Positions 33,593 to 46,527 of a stretch of 64,000 nucleotides of DNA are shown here, piece by piece. Under the pieces are notes generated by a model. The model did not search any database. It was not told the DNA's origin and saw only the letters and a list, made by a program, of their open reading frames with translations. The translations under genes and the position numbers were made by a program. Numbering within the stretch: position 1 is the stretch's first letter; every line of letters begins with the position of its first letter. The stretch spans positions 3,224,001-3,288,000 of the forward strand of contig JAWQEG010001220.1 of NCBI GenBank assembly GCA_033782935.1. The letters are read 5' to 3'. Source of the DNA: Petrolisthes cinctipes (lineage: Eukaryota; Arthropoda; Malacostraca; Decapoda; Porcellanidae).

Positions 33593-36386
33593 GTGTTAGA
33601 GTATTTTCAAAATACAGGCCAAAAACATACTGAAAATCGATCTTTTAGGTGCCCAAAAGTCGATATGTGCATGCATCTTCTGTACCCGTTTATATCTCAA
33701 ATTCTGGCCCTAAACACCCGAAAATTCGATATTTTGGGGTCCCAGAAGCGATCTGTACATGCCTACTCCGTGTTAGAGTATTTTCAAAATTCAGGCCCAA
33801 AACATGCTGAAAATCGATATTTTTGGTGCCCAAAGTCAATATGTGCATGTATCTTCTGTACCCGTTTATATCTCAAATTCAGGCTCAAAACACCCGAAAA
33901 TTTAATATTTTGGGGTCCCAGAAGCAGTCTGTACTCAGTGCTAGAATATTTTCAAAATATAGGCTAAAAACATGCTAAAAATCGATCTTTTAGGTGCCAA
34001 AAAGTCGATAACTCAAATTCAGTCCCAAAACACCCGAAAATTCGATATTTAGGGGTCCCAGAAGCGATCTGTACATGCCTACTCAGTGTTAGAGTATTTT
34101 CAAAATACATGCTCAAAACATACTGAAAATCGATCTTTTAGGTGCACAAAAGTCGATATGTGCATGCACCTTCAGTACCCGTTTATATCTCAAATTCAGG
34201 CTCAAAACACCCGAAAATTCAATATTTTGGGGTCCCAGAAGCAATCTGTACATGCCTACTCAGTGTTAGAGTATTTTCAAAATACAGGCCCAAAACATGC
34301 TGAAAATCGATATTTTAGATGCCCAAAGTCAATATGTGCATGTATCTTCTGTACCCGTTTATATCTCAAATTCAGGCTCAAAACACCCGAAAATTCAATA
34401 TTTTGGGGTCCCAGAAGCAATCTGTACATGCCTACACAGTGCTAGAATATTTTCAAAATATAGGATAAAAGCATGCTAAAAATCGACATTTTAGGTGCCA
34501 AAAAGTCGATATCTCAAATTCAGTCCCAAAACACCCGAAAATTCGATATTTAGGGGTCCCAGAAGCGATCTGTACATGCCTACTCCGTGTTAGAGTATTT
34601 TCAAAATACATGCTCAAAACATACTGAAAATCGATCTTTTAGGTGCACAAAAGTCGATATGTGCATGCTTCTTCAGTACCCGTTTATATCTCAAATTCAG
34701 GCTCAAAACACCTGAAAATTCAATATTTTGGGGTCCCAGAAGCAATCTGTACATGCCTACTCAGTGCTAGAATATTTTCAAAATATAGGCTAAAAACATG
34801 CTAAAAATCGACATTTTAGGTGCCAAAAAGTCGATATCTCAAATTCAGTCCCAAAACACCCGAAAATTCGATATTTAGGGGTCCCAGAAGCGATCTGTAC
34901 ATGCCTACTCAGTGTTAGAGTATTTTCAAAATACATGCTCAAAACATACTGAAAATCGATCTTTTAGGTGCACAATAGTCGATATGAGCATGCACCTTCA
35001 GTACCCGTTTATATCTCAAATTCAGGCTCAAAACACCCGAAAATTCAATATTTTGGGGTCCCAGAAGCAATCTGTACATGCCTACTCAGTGTTAGAGTAT
35101 TTTCAAAATACAGGCCCAAAACATGCTGAAAATCGATATTTTAGATGCCCAAAGTCAATATGTGCATGTATCTTCTGTACCCGTTTATATCTCAAATTCA
35201 AGCTCAAAACACCCGAAAATTCAATATTTTGGGGTCCCAGAAGCAATCTGTACATGCCTACACAGTGCTAGAATATTTTCAAAATATAGGATAAAAGCAT
35301 GCTAAAAATCGACATTTTAGGAACCAAAAAGTCGATATCTCAAATTCAGTCCCAAAACACCCGAAAATTCGATATTTAGGGGTCCCAGAAGCGATCTGTA
35401 CATGCCTACTCCGTGTTAGAGTATTTTCAAAATACATGCTCAAAACATACTGAAAATCGATCTTTTAGGTGCACAAAAGTCGATATGTGCATGCTTCTTC
35501 AGTACCCGTTTATATCTCAAATTCAGGCTCAAAACACCCGAAAATTCAATATTTTGGGGTCCCAGAAGCAATCTGTACATGCCTACTCAGTGCTAGAATA
35601 TTTTCAAAATATAGGCTAAAAACATGCTAAAAATCGACATTTTAGGTGCCAAAAAGTCGATATCTCAAATTCAGTCCCAAAACACCCGAAAATTCGATAT
35701 TTAGGGGTCCCAGAAGCGATCTGTACATGCCTACTCCGTGTTAGAGTATTTTCAAAATACATGCTCAAAACATACTGAAAATCGATATTTTTGGTGCCCA
35801 AAGTCAATATGTGCATGTATCTTCTGTACCCGTTTATATCTCAAATTCAGGCTCAAAACACCCGAAAATTCAATATTTTGGGGTCCCAGAAGCAATCTGT
35901 ACATGCCTACTCAGTGCTAGAATATTTTCAAAATATAGGCTAAAAACATGCAAAAAATCGAACTTTTAGGTGCCAAAAAGTCGATATCTCAAATTCAGTC
36001 CCAAAACACCCGAAAATTCGATATTTAGGGGTCCCAGAAGCGATCTGTACATGCCTACTCCGTGTTAGAGTATTTTCAAAATACATGCTCAAAACATACT
36101 GAAAATCGATCTTTTAGGTGCACAAAAGTCGATATGTGCATGCTTCTTCAGTACCCGTTTATATCTCAAATTCAGGCTCAAAACACCCGAAAATTCAATA
36201 TTTTGGGGTCCCAGAAGCAATCTGTACATGCCTACACAGTGCTAGAATATTTTCAAAATATAGGCTAAAAACATGCTAAAAATCGACATTTTAGGTGCCA
36301 AAAAATCGATATATCAAATTCAGTCCCAAAACACCCGAAAATTCGATATTTAGAGGTCCCAGAAGGTATCTGTACATGTCTACTCC
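33593..36386 (+). repeat. A-B-C-A-C pentamers of 826 bp
   Basis: Starts: 33593 (A2), 33770 (B2, 8 bp short), 33938 (C2), 34086 (A1), 34263 (B1), 34439 (C), 34587 (A1), 34764 (C), 34912 (A1), 35089 (B1), 35265 (C), 35413 (A1), 35590 (C), 35738 (A1/B2 hybrid, 176 bp), 35914 (C2), 36062 (A1) and 36239 (C1). The pentamers 34086-34911 and 34912-35737 are each 826 bp and share TGCACCTTCAG and GGATAAAAGCATGC. The 325-bp A1-C dimer also recurs at 35413 and 36062. Confidence 0.85.
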
Positions 36387-39251
36387 GTGTTAGAGTATTT
36401 TCAAAATACAGGCCAAAAACATACTGATAATCGATCTTTTAGGTGCCCAAAAGTCGATATGTGCATGCATCTTCTGTAACCGTTTATATCTCAAATTCTG
36501 GCCCTAAACACCCGAAAATTCGATATTTTGGGGTCCCAGAAGCGATCTGTACATGCCTACTCCGTGTTAGAGTATTTTCAAAATACATGCTCAAAACATA
36601 CTGAAAATTGATCTTTTAGGTGCACAAAAGTCGATATGTGCATGCATCTTCAGTACCCGTTTATATCTCAAATTCAGGCTCAAAACACCCGAAAATTCAA
36701 TATTTTGGGGTCCCAGAAGCAATCTGTACATGCCTACTCAGTGTTAAAGTATTTTCAAAATACAGGCCCAAAACATGCTGAAAATCGATATTTTAGATGC
36801 CCAAAGTCAATATGTGCATGTATCTTCTGTACCCGTTTATATCTCAAATTTAGGCTCAAAACACCCGAAAATTCAATATTTTGGGGTCCCTGAAGCAATC
36901 TGTACATGCCTACACAGTGCTAGAATATTTTCAAAATATAGGATAAAAACATGCTGAAAATCGATATTTTAGGAGCCAAAAAATCGATATCTCAAATTCA
37001 GTCCCAAAACACCCGAAAATTCGATATTTAGAGGTCCCAGAAGGTATCTATACATGCCTACTCCGTGTTAGAGTATTTTCAAAATACAGGCCAAAAACAT
37101 ACTGAAAAATGATCTTTTAGGTGCCCAAAAGTCGATATGTGCATGCATCTTCTGTACCCGTTTATATCTCAAATTCTGGCCCTAAACAACCGAAAATTCG
37201 ATATTTTGGGGTCCCAGAAGCGATCTGAACATGCCTACTCCGTGTTAGAGTATTTTCAAAATTCAGGCCCAAAACATGCTGAAAATCGATATTTTTGGTG
37301 CCCAAAGTCAATATGTGCATGTATCTTCTGTACCCGTTTATATCTCAAATTCAGGCTCAAAACACCCGAAAATTCAATATTTTGGGGTCCCAGAAGCAAT
37401 CTGTACATGCCTACTCAGTGTTAGAGTATTTTCAAATTTCAGGCCCAAAACATGCTGAAAATCGATCTTTTAGGTGCACAAAAGTTGATATGTGCATGCG
37501 TCTTCAGTACCCGTTTATATATCAAATTCAGGCTCAAAACACCCGAAAATTCGATATTTTGGGGTCCCAGAAGCAATCTGTACATGCCTACTCAGTGCTA
37601 GAATATTTTCAAAATATAGGCTAAAAACATGCTAAAAATCGATATTTTTGGTGCCAAAAAATCGATATCTCAAATTCAGTCCCAAAACACCCGAAAATTC
37701 GATATTTAGAGGTCCCATAAGCCTACTCCGTGTTAGAGTATTTTCAAAATACAGGCCAAAAACATACTGAAAATCGATCTTTTAGGTGCCCAAAAGTCGA
37801 TATGTGCATGCATCTTCTGTACCCGTTTATATCTCAAATTCTGGCCCTAAACACCCGAAAATTCGATATTTTGGGGTCCCAGAAGCGATCTGTACATGCC
37901 TACTCCGTGTTAGAGTATTTTCAAAATTCAGGCCCAAAACATGCTGAAAATCGATATTTTTGGTGCCCAAAGTCAATATGTGCATGTATCTTCTGTACCC
38001 GTTTATATCTCAAATTTAGGCTCAAAACACCCGAAAATTCAATATTTTGGGGTCCCAGAAGCGATCTGTACATGCCTACTCCGTGTTAGAGTATTTTCAA
38101 AATACATGCTCAAAACATACTGTAAATCGATCTTTTAGGTGCACAAAAGTCGATATGTGCATGCATCTTCAGTACCCGTTTATATCTCAAATTCAGGCTC
38201 AAAACACCCGAAAATTCAATATTTTGGGGTCCCAGAAGCAATCTGTACATGCCTACACAGTGCTAGAATATTTTCAAAATATAGGCTAAAAATATGCTAA
38301 AAATCGACATTTTAGGTGCCAAAAAATCGATATCTCAAATTCAGTCCCAAAACACCCGAAAATTCGATATTTAGGGGTCCCAGAAGCGATCTGTACATGC
38401 CTACTCCGTGTTAGAGTATTTTCAAAATACATGCTCAAAACATACTGAAAATCGATCTTTTAGGTGCACAAAAGTCGATAAGTGCATGCATCTTCAGTAC
38501 CCGTTTATATCTCAAATTCAGGCTCAAAACACCCGAAAATTCAATATTTTGGGGTCCCAGAAGCAATCTGTAGATGCCTACTCAGTGTTAAAGTATTTTC
38601 AAAATACAGGCCCAAAACATGCTGAAAATCGATATTTTAGATGCCCAAAGTCAATATGTGCATGTATCTTCTGTACCCGTTTATATCTCAAATTCAGGCT
38701 CAAAACACCCGAAAATTTAATATTTTGGGGTCCCAGAAGCAATCTGTACATGCCTACACAGTGCTAGAATATTTTCAAAATATAGGCCAAAAACATACTG
38801 AAAATCGATCTTTTAGGTGCCCAAAAGTCGATATGTGCATGCATCTTCTGTACCCGTTTATATCTCAAATTCTGGCCCTAAACACCCGAAAATTTGATAT
38901 TTTGGGGTCCCAGAAGCGATCTGTACATGCCTACTCCGTGTTAGAGTATTTTCAAAATTCAGGCCCAAAACATGCTGAAAATCGATATTTTTGGTGCCCA
39001 AAGTCAATATGTGCATGTATCTTCTGTACCCGTTTATATCTCAAATTCAGGCTCAAAACAACCGAAAATTCAATATTTTGGGGTCCCAGAAGCAATCTGT
39101 ACAGTGCTAGAATATTTTCAAAATATAGGCTAAAAACATACTAAAAATCGATCTTTTAGGTGCCAAAAAGTCGATATCTCAAATTCAGTCCCAAAACACC
39201 TGAAAATTCGATATTTAGGGGTCCCAGAAGCGATCTGTACATGCCTACTCC
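36387..39251 (+). repeat. Disordered block, monomer order broken
   Basis: Starts: 36387 (A2), 36564 (A1), 36741 (B1), 36917 (C1), 37065 (A2), 37242 (B2), 37418 (B/A1 hybrid), 37595 (C, 135 bp), 37730 (A2), 37907 (B2), 38083 (A1), 38260 (C1), 38408 (A1), 38585 (B1), 38761 (C/A2 hybrid, 177 bp), 38938 (B2, 10 bp short) and 39104 (C2). A2 is followed directly by A1, and B2 by A1 with no C between. The C at 37595 lacks 13 bp (TCCCATAAGCCTACTCC). Confidence 0.8.
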
Positions 39252-41276
39252 GTGTTAGAGTATTTTCAAAATACATGCTCAAAACATACTGAAAATCAAT
39301 CTTTTAGGTGCACAAAAGTCGATATGTGCATGCATCTTCAGTACCCGTTTATATCTCAAATTCAGGCTCGAAACACCCGAAAATTCGATATTTTGGGGTC
39401 CCAGAAGCAATCTGTACATGCCTACTCAGTGTTAGAGTATTTTCAAAATACAGGCCAAAAACATACTGAAAATCGATCTTTTAGGTGCCCAAAAGTCGAT
39501 ATGTGCATGCATCTTCTGTACCCGTTTATATCTCAAATTCTGGCCCTAAACACCCGAAAATTCGATATTTTGGGGTCCCAGAAGCGATCTGTACATGCCT
39601 ACTCCGTGTTAGAGTATTTTCAAAATTCAGGCCCAAAAGATGCTGAAAATCGATATTTTTGGTGCCCAAAGTCCATATGTGCATGTATCTTCTGTACCCG
39701 TTTATATCTCAAATTCAGTCCCAAAACACCCGAAAATTCGATATTTAGGGGTCCCAGAAGCGATCTGTACATGCCTACTCCGTGTTAGAGTATTTTCAAA
39801 ATACATGCTCAAAACATACTGAAAATCGATCTTTTAGGTGCACAAAAGTCGATAAGTGCATGCATCTTCTGTACCCGTTTATATCTCAAATTCTGGCACT
39901 AAACACCCGAAAATTCGATATTTTGGGGTCCCAGAAGCGATCTGTACATGCCTACTCCGTGTTAGAGTATTTTCAAAATTCATGCTCAAAACATACTGAA
40001 AATCGATCTTTTAGGTGCACAAAAGTCGATATGTGCATGCATCTTCAGTACCCGTTTATATCTCAAATTCAGGCTCAAAACACCCGAAAATTCAATATTT
40101 TGGTGTCCCAGAATCAATCGGTACATGCCTACTCAGTGTTAGAGTATTTTCAAAATACAGGCCCAAAACATGCTGAAAATAGATATTTTAAATGCTCAAA
40201 GTCAATATGTGCATGTATCTTCTGTACCCGTTTATATCTCAAATTCAGGCTCAAAACACCCGAAAATTCAATATTTTGGGGTCCCAGAAGCAATCTGTAC
40301 ATGCCTACACAGTGCTAGAATATTTTCAAAATATAGGCTAAAAACATGCTAAAAATCGACATTTTAGGTGCCAAAAAATCTATATCTCAAATTCAGTCCC
40401 AAAACACCCGAAAATTCGATATTTAGAGGTCCCAGAAGGTATCTGTACATGCCTAGTCCGTGTTAGAGTATTTTCAAAATACAGGCCAAAAACATACTGA
40501 AAATCGATCTTTTAGGTGCCCAAAAGTCGATATGTGCATGCATCTTCTGTACCCGTTTATATCTCAAATTCAGGCTCAAAACACCCGAAAATTCAATATT
40601 TTGGGGTCCCAGAAGCAATCTGTACAGTGCAAGAATATTTTCAAAATATAGGCTAAAAACATGATAAAAATCGATCTTTTAGGTGCCAAAAAGTCGATAT
40701 CTCAAATTCAGTCCCAAAACACCCAAAAATTCGATATTTAGGGGTCCCAGAAGCGATCTGTACATGCCTACTCCGTGTTAGAGTATTTTCAAAATACATG
40801 CTCAAAACATACTGAAAATCGATCTTTTAGGTGCACAAAAGTCGATATGTGCATGCATCTTCAGTACCCGTTTATATCTCAAATTCAGGCTTAAAAACAC
40901 CCGAAAATTCGATATTTTGGGGTCCCAGAAGCAATCTGGACATGCCTACTCCGTGTTAGAGTATTTTCAAAATTCAGGCCCAAAACATGCTGAAAATCGA
41001 TATTTTTGGTGCCCAAAGTCAATATGTGCATGTATCTTCTGTACCCGTTTATATCTCAAATTCAGGCTCAAAACACCCGAAAATTCAATATTTTGGGGTC
41101 CCAGAAGCAATCTGTACATGCCTACTCAGTGCTAGAATATTTTCAAAATATAGGCTAAAAACATGCTAAAAATCGATCTTTTAGGTGCCAAAAAGTCGAT
41201 ATCTCAAATTCAGTCCCAAAACACCCGAAAATTCGATATTTAGGGGTCCCAGAAGCGATCTGTACATGCCTACTCC
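39252..41276 (+). repeat. Disordered block with A-A pairs and a B2/C2 hybrid
   Basis: Starts: 39252 (A1), 39429 (A2), 39606 (B2/C2 hybrid, 176 bp), 39782 (A1/A2 hybrid), 39959 (A1), 40136 (B1), 40312 (C1), 40460 (A2/A1 hybrid, 167 bp), 40627 (C2, GTGCAAG), 40775 (A1, 178 bp), 40953 (B2) and 41129 (C2). The A1 at 39959 follows another A monomer. The hybrid at 39606 starts as B2 and ends TTCAGTCCC ... TTTAGGGGTCCC like C2, so it serves as both. The 178-bp A1 has an extra A in GGCTTAAAAACACCC. Confidence 0.8.
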
Positions 41277-42769
41277 GTGTTAGAGTATTTTCAAAATACA
41301 TGCTCAAAACATACTGAAAATCGATCTTTTAGGTGCACAAAAGTCGATATGTGCATGCATCTTCAGTACCCGTTTATATCTCAAATTCAGGCTCAAAACA
41401 CCCGAAAATTCAATATTTTGGGGTCCCAGAAGCAATCTGTACATGCCTACTCAGTGTTAGAGTATTTTCAAAATACAGGCCCAAAACATGCTGAAAATCG
41501 ATATTTTAGATGCCCAAAGTCAATATGTGCATGTATCTTTTGTACCCGTTTATATCTCAAATTCAGGCTCAAAACACCCGAAAATTCAATATTTTGGGGT
41601 CCCAGAAGCAATCTGTACAGTGCTACAATATTTTCAAAATATAGGCTAAAAACATGCTAAAAATCGATCTTTTAGGTGCCAAAAAGTCGATATCTCAAAT
41701 TCAGTCCCAAAACACCCGAAAATTCTATATTTAGGGGTCCCAGAAGCGATCTGTACATGCCTACTCCGTGTTAGAGTATTTTCAAAATACATGCTCAAAA
41801 CATACTGAAAATCGATCTTTTAGGTGCACAAAAGTCGATATGTGCATGCATCTTCAGTACCCGTTTATATCTCAAATTCAGGCTCAAAACACCCGAAAAT
41901 TCAATATTTTGGGGTCCCAGAAGCAATCTGTACATGCCTACTCAGTGTTAAAGTATTTTCAAAATACAGGCCCAAAACATGCTGAAAATCGATATTTTAG
42001 ATGCCCAAAGTCAATATATGCATGTATCTTCTGTACCCGTTTATATCTCAAATTCAGGCTCAAAACACCCGAAAATTCAATATTTTGGGGTCCCAGAAGC
42101 AATCTGTACATGCCTACACAGTGCTAGAATATTTTCAAAATATAGGCTAAAAATATGCTAAAAATCGACATTTTAGGTGCCAAAAAATCGATATCTCAAA
42201 TTCACTCCCAAAACACCCGAAAATTCGATATTTAGAGGTCCCAGAAGGTATCTGTACATGCCTACTCCGTGTTAGAGTATTTTCAAAATACAGGCCAAAA
42301 ACATACTGAAAATCGATCTTTTAGGTGCCCAAAAGTCGATATGTGCATGCATCTTCTGTACCCGTTTATATCTCAAATTCTGGCCCTAAACACCCGAAAA
42401 TTCGATATTTTGGGGTCCCAGAAGCGATCTGTACATGCCTACTCCGTGTTAGAGTATTTTCAAAATTCAGGCCCAAAACATGCTGAAAATCGATATTTTT
42501 GGTGCCCAAAGTCAATATGTGCATGTATCTTCTGTACCCGTTTATATCTCAAATTCAGGCTCAAAACACCCGAAAATTCAATATTTTGGGGTCCCAGAAG
42601 CAATCTGTACATGCCTACACAGTGCTAGAATATTTTCAAAATATAGGCTAAAAACATGCTGAAAATCGACATTTTAGGTGCCAAAAAATCGATATCTCAA
42701 ATTCAGTCCCAAAACACCCGAAAATTCGATATTTAGAGGTCCCAGAAGGTATCTGTACATGCCTACTCC
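41277..42769 (+). repeat. Ordinary trimers
   Basis: Starts: 41277 (A1), 41454 (B1, 10 bp short), 41620 (C2, GTGCTACAAT), 41768 (A1), 41945 (B1), 42121 (C1), 42269 (A2), 42446 (B2) and 42622 (C1-like). The regular A-B-C order resumes here after the disordered segment. Nothing else is visible. Confidence 0.85.
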
Positions 42770-45377
42770 GTGTTAGAGTATTTTCAAAATACAGGCCAAA
42801 AACATACTGAAAATCGATATGTGCATGCATTTTCTGTACCCGTTTATATCTCAAATTCTGGCCCTAAACACCCGAAAATTCGATATTTTGGGGTCCCAGA
42901 AGCGATCTGTACATGCCTACTCCGTGTTAGAGTATTTTCAAAATTCAGGCCCAAAACATGCTGAAAATCGATATTTTTGGTGCCCAAAGTCAATATGTGC
43001 ATGTATCTTCTGTACCCGTTTATATCTCAAATTCAGGCCCAAAACACCCGAAAATTCAATATTTTGGGGTCCCAGAAGCAATCTGTACATGCCTACTCAG
43101 TGCTAGAATATTTTCAAAATATAGGCTAAAAACATGCTAAAAATCGATCTTTTAGGTGCCAAAAAGGCGATATCTCAAATTCAGTCCCAAAATACCCGAA
43201 AATTCGATATTTACGGGTCCCAGAAGCGATCTGTACATGCCTACTCCGTGTTAGAGTATTTTCAAAATACATGCTCAAAACATACTGAAAATCGATCTTT
43301 TAGGTGCACAAAAGTCGATATGTGCATGCATCTTCAGTACCTGTTTATATCTCAAATTCAGGCTCAAAGCACACGAAAATTCAATATTTTGGGGTCCCAG
43401 AAGCAATCTGTACATGCCTACACAGTGCTAGAATATTTTCAAAATATAGGCTAAAAACATGCTGAAAATTGACATTTTAGGTGCCTAAAAATCGATATCT
43501 CAAATTCAGTCCCAAAACACCCGAAAATTCGATATTTAGAGGTCCCAGAAGGTATCTGTACATGCCTACTCCGTGTTAGAGTATTTTCAAAATACAGGCC
43601 AAAAACATACTGAAAATCGATCTTTTAGGTGCCCAAAAGTCGATATGTGCATGCATCTTCTGTACCCGTTTATATCTCAAATTCTGGCCCTAAACACCCG
43701 AAAATTCGATATTTTGGGGTCCCAGAAGCGACCTGTACATGCCTACTCCGTGTTAGAGTATTTTCAAAATTCAAGCCCAAAACATGCTGAAAATCGATAT
43801 TTTTGGTGCCCAAAGTCAATATGTGCATGTATCTTCTGTACCCGTTTATATCTCAAATTCAGTCCCAAAACACCCGAAAATTCAATATTTTGGGGTCCCA
43901 GAAGCAATCTGTACATGCCTACTCAGTGCTAGAATATTTTCAAAATATAGGCTAAAAACATGCTAAAAATCGATCTTTTAGGTGCCAAAAAGGCGATATC
44001 TCAAATTCAGTCCCAAAACACCCGAAAATTCGATATTTAGGGGTCCCAGAAGCGATCTGTACATGCCTACTCCGTGTTAGAGTATTTTCAAGATACATGC
44101 TCAAAACATACTGAAAATCGATCTTTTAGGTGCACAAAAGTCGATATGTGCATGCATCTTCAGTACCCGTTTATATCTCAAATTCAGGCTCAAAGCACAC
44201 GAAAATTCAATATTTTGGGGTCCCAGAAGCAATCTGTACATGCCTACACAGTGCTAGAATATTTTCAAAATATAGGCTAAAAACATGCTGAAAATTGACA
44301 TTTTAGGTGCCAAAAAATCGATATCTCAAATTCAGTCACAAAACACCCGAAAATTCGATATTTAGAGGTCCCAGAAGGTATCTGTACATGCCTACTCCGT
44401 GTTAGAGTATTTTCAAAATACAGGCCAAAAACATACTGAAAATCGATCTTTTAGGTGCCCAAAAGTCGATATGTGCATGCATCTTCTGTACCCGTTTATA
44501 TCTCAAATTCTGGCCCTAAACACCCGAAAATTCGATATTTTGGGGTCCCAGAAGCGACCTGTACATGACTACTCCGTGTTAGAGTATTTTCAAAATTCAA
44601 GCCCAAAACATGCTGAAAATCGATATTTTTGGTGCCCAAAGTCAATATGTGCATGTATCTTCTGTACCCGTTTATATCTCAAATTCAGGCTCAAAACACC
44701 CGAAAATTCAATATTTTGGGGTCCCAGAAGCAATCTGTACATGCCTACTCAGTGCTAGAATATTTTCAAAATATAGGCTAAAAACATGCTGAAAATCGAC
44801 ATTTTAGGTGCCAAAAAATCGATATCTCAAATTCAGTCCCAAAACACCCGAAAATTCGATATTTAGAGGTCCCAGAAGGTATCTGTACATGCCTACTCCG
44901 TGTTAGAGTATTTTCAAAATACAGGCCAAAAACATACTGAAAATCGATATGTGCATGCATTTTCTGTACCCGTTTATATCTCAAATTCTGGCCCTAAACA
45001 CCCAAAAATTCGATATTTTGGGGTCCCAGAAGCGATCTGTACATGCCTACTCCGTGTTAGAGTATTTTCAAAATTCAGGCCCAAAACATGCTGAAAATCG
45101 ATATTTTTGGTGCCCAAAGTCAATATGTGCATGGATCTTCTGTACCCGTTTATATCTCAAATTCAGGCCCAAAACACCCGAAAATTCAATATTTTGGGGT
45201 CCCAGAAGCAATCTGTACATGCCTACTCAGTGCTAGAATATTTTCAAAATATAGGATAAAAACATGCTAGAAATCGATCTTTTAGGTGCAAAAAAGGCGA
45301 TATCTCAAATTCAGTCCCAAAACACCCGAAAATTCGATATTTAGGGGTCCCAGAAGCGATCTGTACATGCCTACTCC
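42770..45377 (+). repeat. Pentamers with a 23-bp A2 deletion (2130-bp spacing)
   Basis: Starts: 42770 (A2, 154 bp), 42924 (B2), 43100 (C2), 43248 (A1), 43425 (C1), 43573 (A2), 43750 (B2), 43926 (C2), 44074 (A1), 44251 (C1), 44399 (A2), 44576 (B2), 44752 (C1), 44900 (A2, 154 bp), 45054 (B2) and 45230 (C2). The shortened A2 lacks 23 bp between two TCGAT motifs and recurs 2130 bp later with TGCATGCATTTTCTG. The 826-bp pentamer 43248-44073 is repeated at 44074-44899 with GCGACCTGTAC and TTCAAGCCC in both. Confidence 0.85.
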
Positions 45378-46527
45378 GTGTTAGAGTATTTTCAAAATAC
45401 ATGCTCAAAACATACTGAAAATCGATCTTTTAGGTGCACAAAAGTCGATATGTGCATGCATCTTCAGTACCTGTTTATATCTCAAATTCAGGCTCAAAGC
45501 ACACGAAAATTCAATATTTTGGGGTCCCAGAAGCAATCTGTACATGCCTACACAGTGCTAGAATATTTTCAAAATATAGGCTAAAAACATGCTGAAAATT
45601 GACATTTTAGGTGCCAAAAAATCGATATCTCAAATTTAGTCCCAAAACACCCGAAAATTCGATATTTAGAGGTCCCAGAAGGTATCTGTACATGCCTACT
45701 CCGTGTTAGAGTATTTTCAAAATACAGGCCAAAAACATACTGAAAATCGATCTTTTAGGTGCCCAAAAGTCGATATGTGCATGCATCTTCTGTACCCGTT
45801 TATATCTCAAATTCTGGCCCTAAACACCCGAAAATTCGATATTTTGGGGTCCCAGAAGCGACCTGTACATGCCTACTCCGTGTTAGAGTATTTTCAAAAT
45901 TCAAGCCCAAAACATGCTGAAAATCGATATTTTTGGTGCCCAAAGTCAATATGTGCATGTATCTTCTGTACCCGTTTATATCTCAAATTCAGGCTCAAAA
46001 CACCCGAAAATTCAATATTTTGGGGTCCCAGAAGCAATCTGTACATGCCTACTCAGTGCTAGAATATTTTCAAAATATAGGCTAAAAACATGCTAAAAAT
46101 CGATCTTTTAGGTGCCAAAAAGTCGATATCTCAAATTCAGTCCCAAAACACCCGAAAATTCGATTTTTAGGGGTCCCAGAAGCGATCTGTACATGCCTAC
46201 TCAGTGTTAGAGTATTTTCAAAATACAGGCCCAAAACATGCTGAAAATCGATATTTTAGATGCAATAGGTCAATATGTGCATGTATCTTCTGTACCCGTT
46301 TATATCTCAAATTCAGGCTCAAAACACCCGAAAATTCAATATTTTGGGGTCCCAAAAGCAATCTGTACATGCCTACACAGTGCTAGAATATTTTCAAAAT
46401 ATAGGCTAAAAACATGATAAAAATCGACGTTTTAGGTGCCAAAAAATCGATATCTCAAATTCAGTCCCAAAACACCCGAAAATTCGATATTTAGAGGTCC
46501 CAGAAGGTATCTGTACATGCCTACTCC
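45378..46527 (+). repeat. 1150-bp segment repeated 3625 bp downstream
   Basis: Starts: 45378 (A1), 45555 (C1), 45703 (A2), 45880 (B2), 46056 (C2), 46204 (B1) and 46380 (C1). The B1 at 46204 follows C2 directly, with no A. Its unusual TTTTAGATGCAATAGGTC is repeated at 49829 onward, as is the CAAAGCACACGAAAATTC variant of the leading A1. Similarity to 49003-50152 is seen throughout. Confidence 0.85.

Noticed and set aside
39252..39788. Longest open frame, about 178 codons
   Set aside because: It is longer only because two A monomers adjoin here, adding an in-frame 177-bp segment. It has the same repeated peptide and no independent support.
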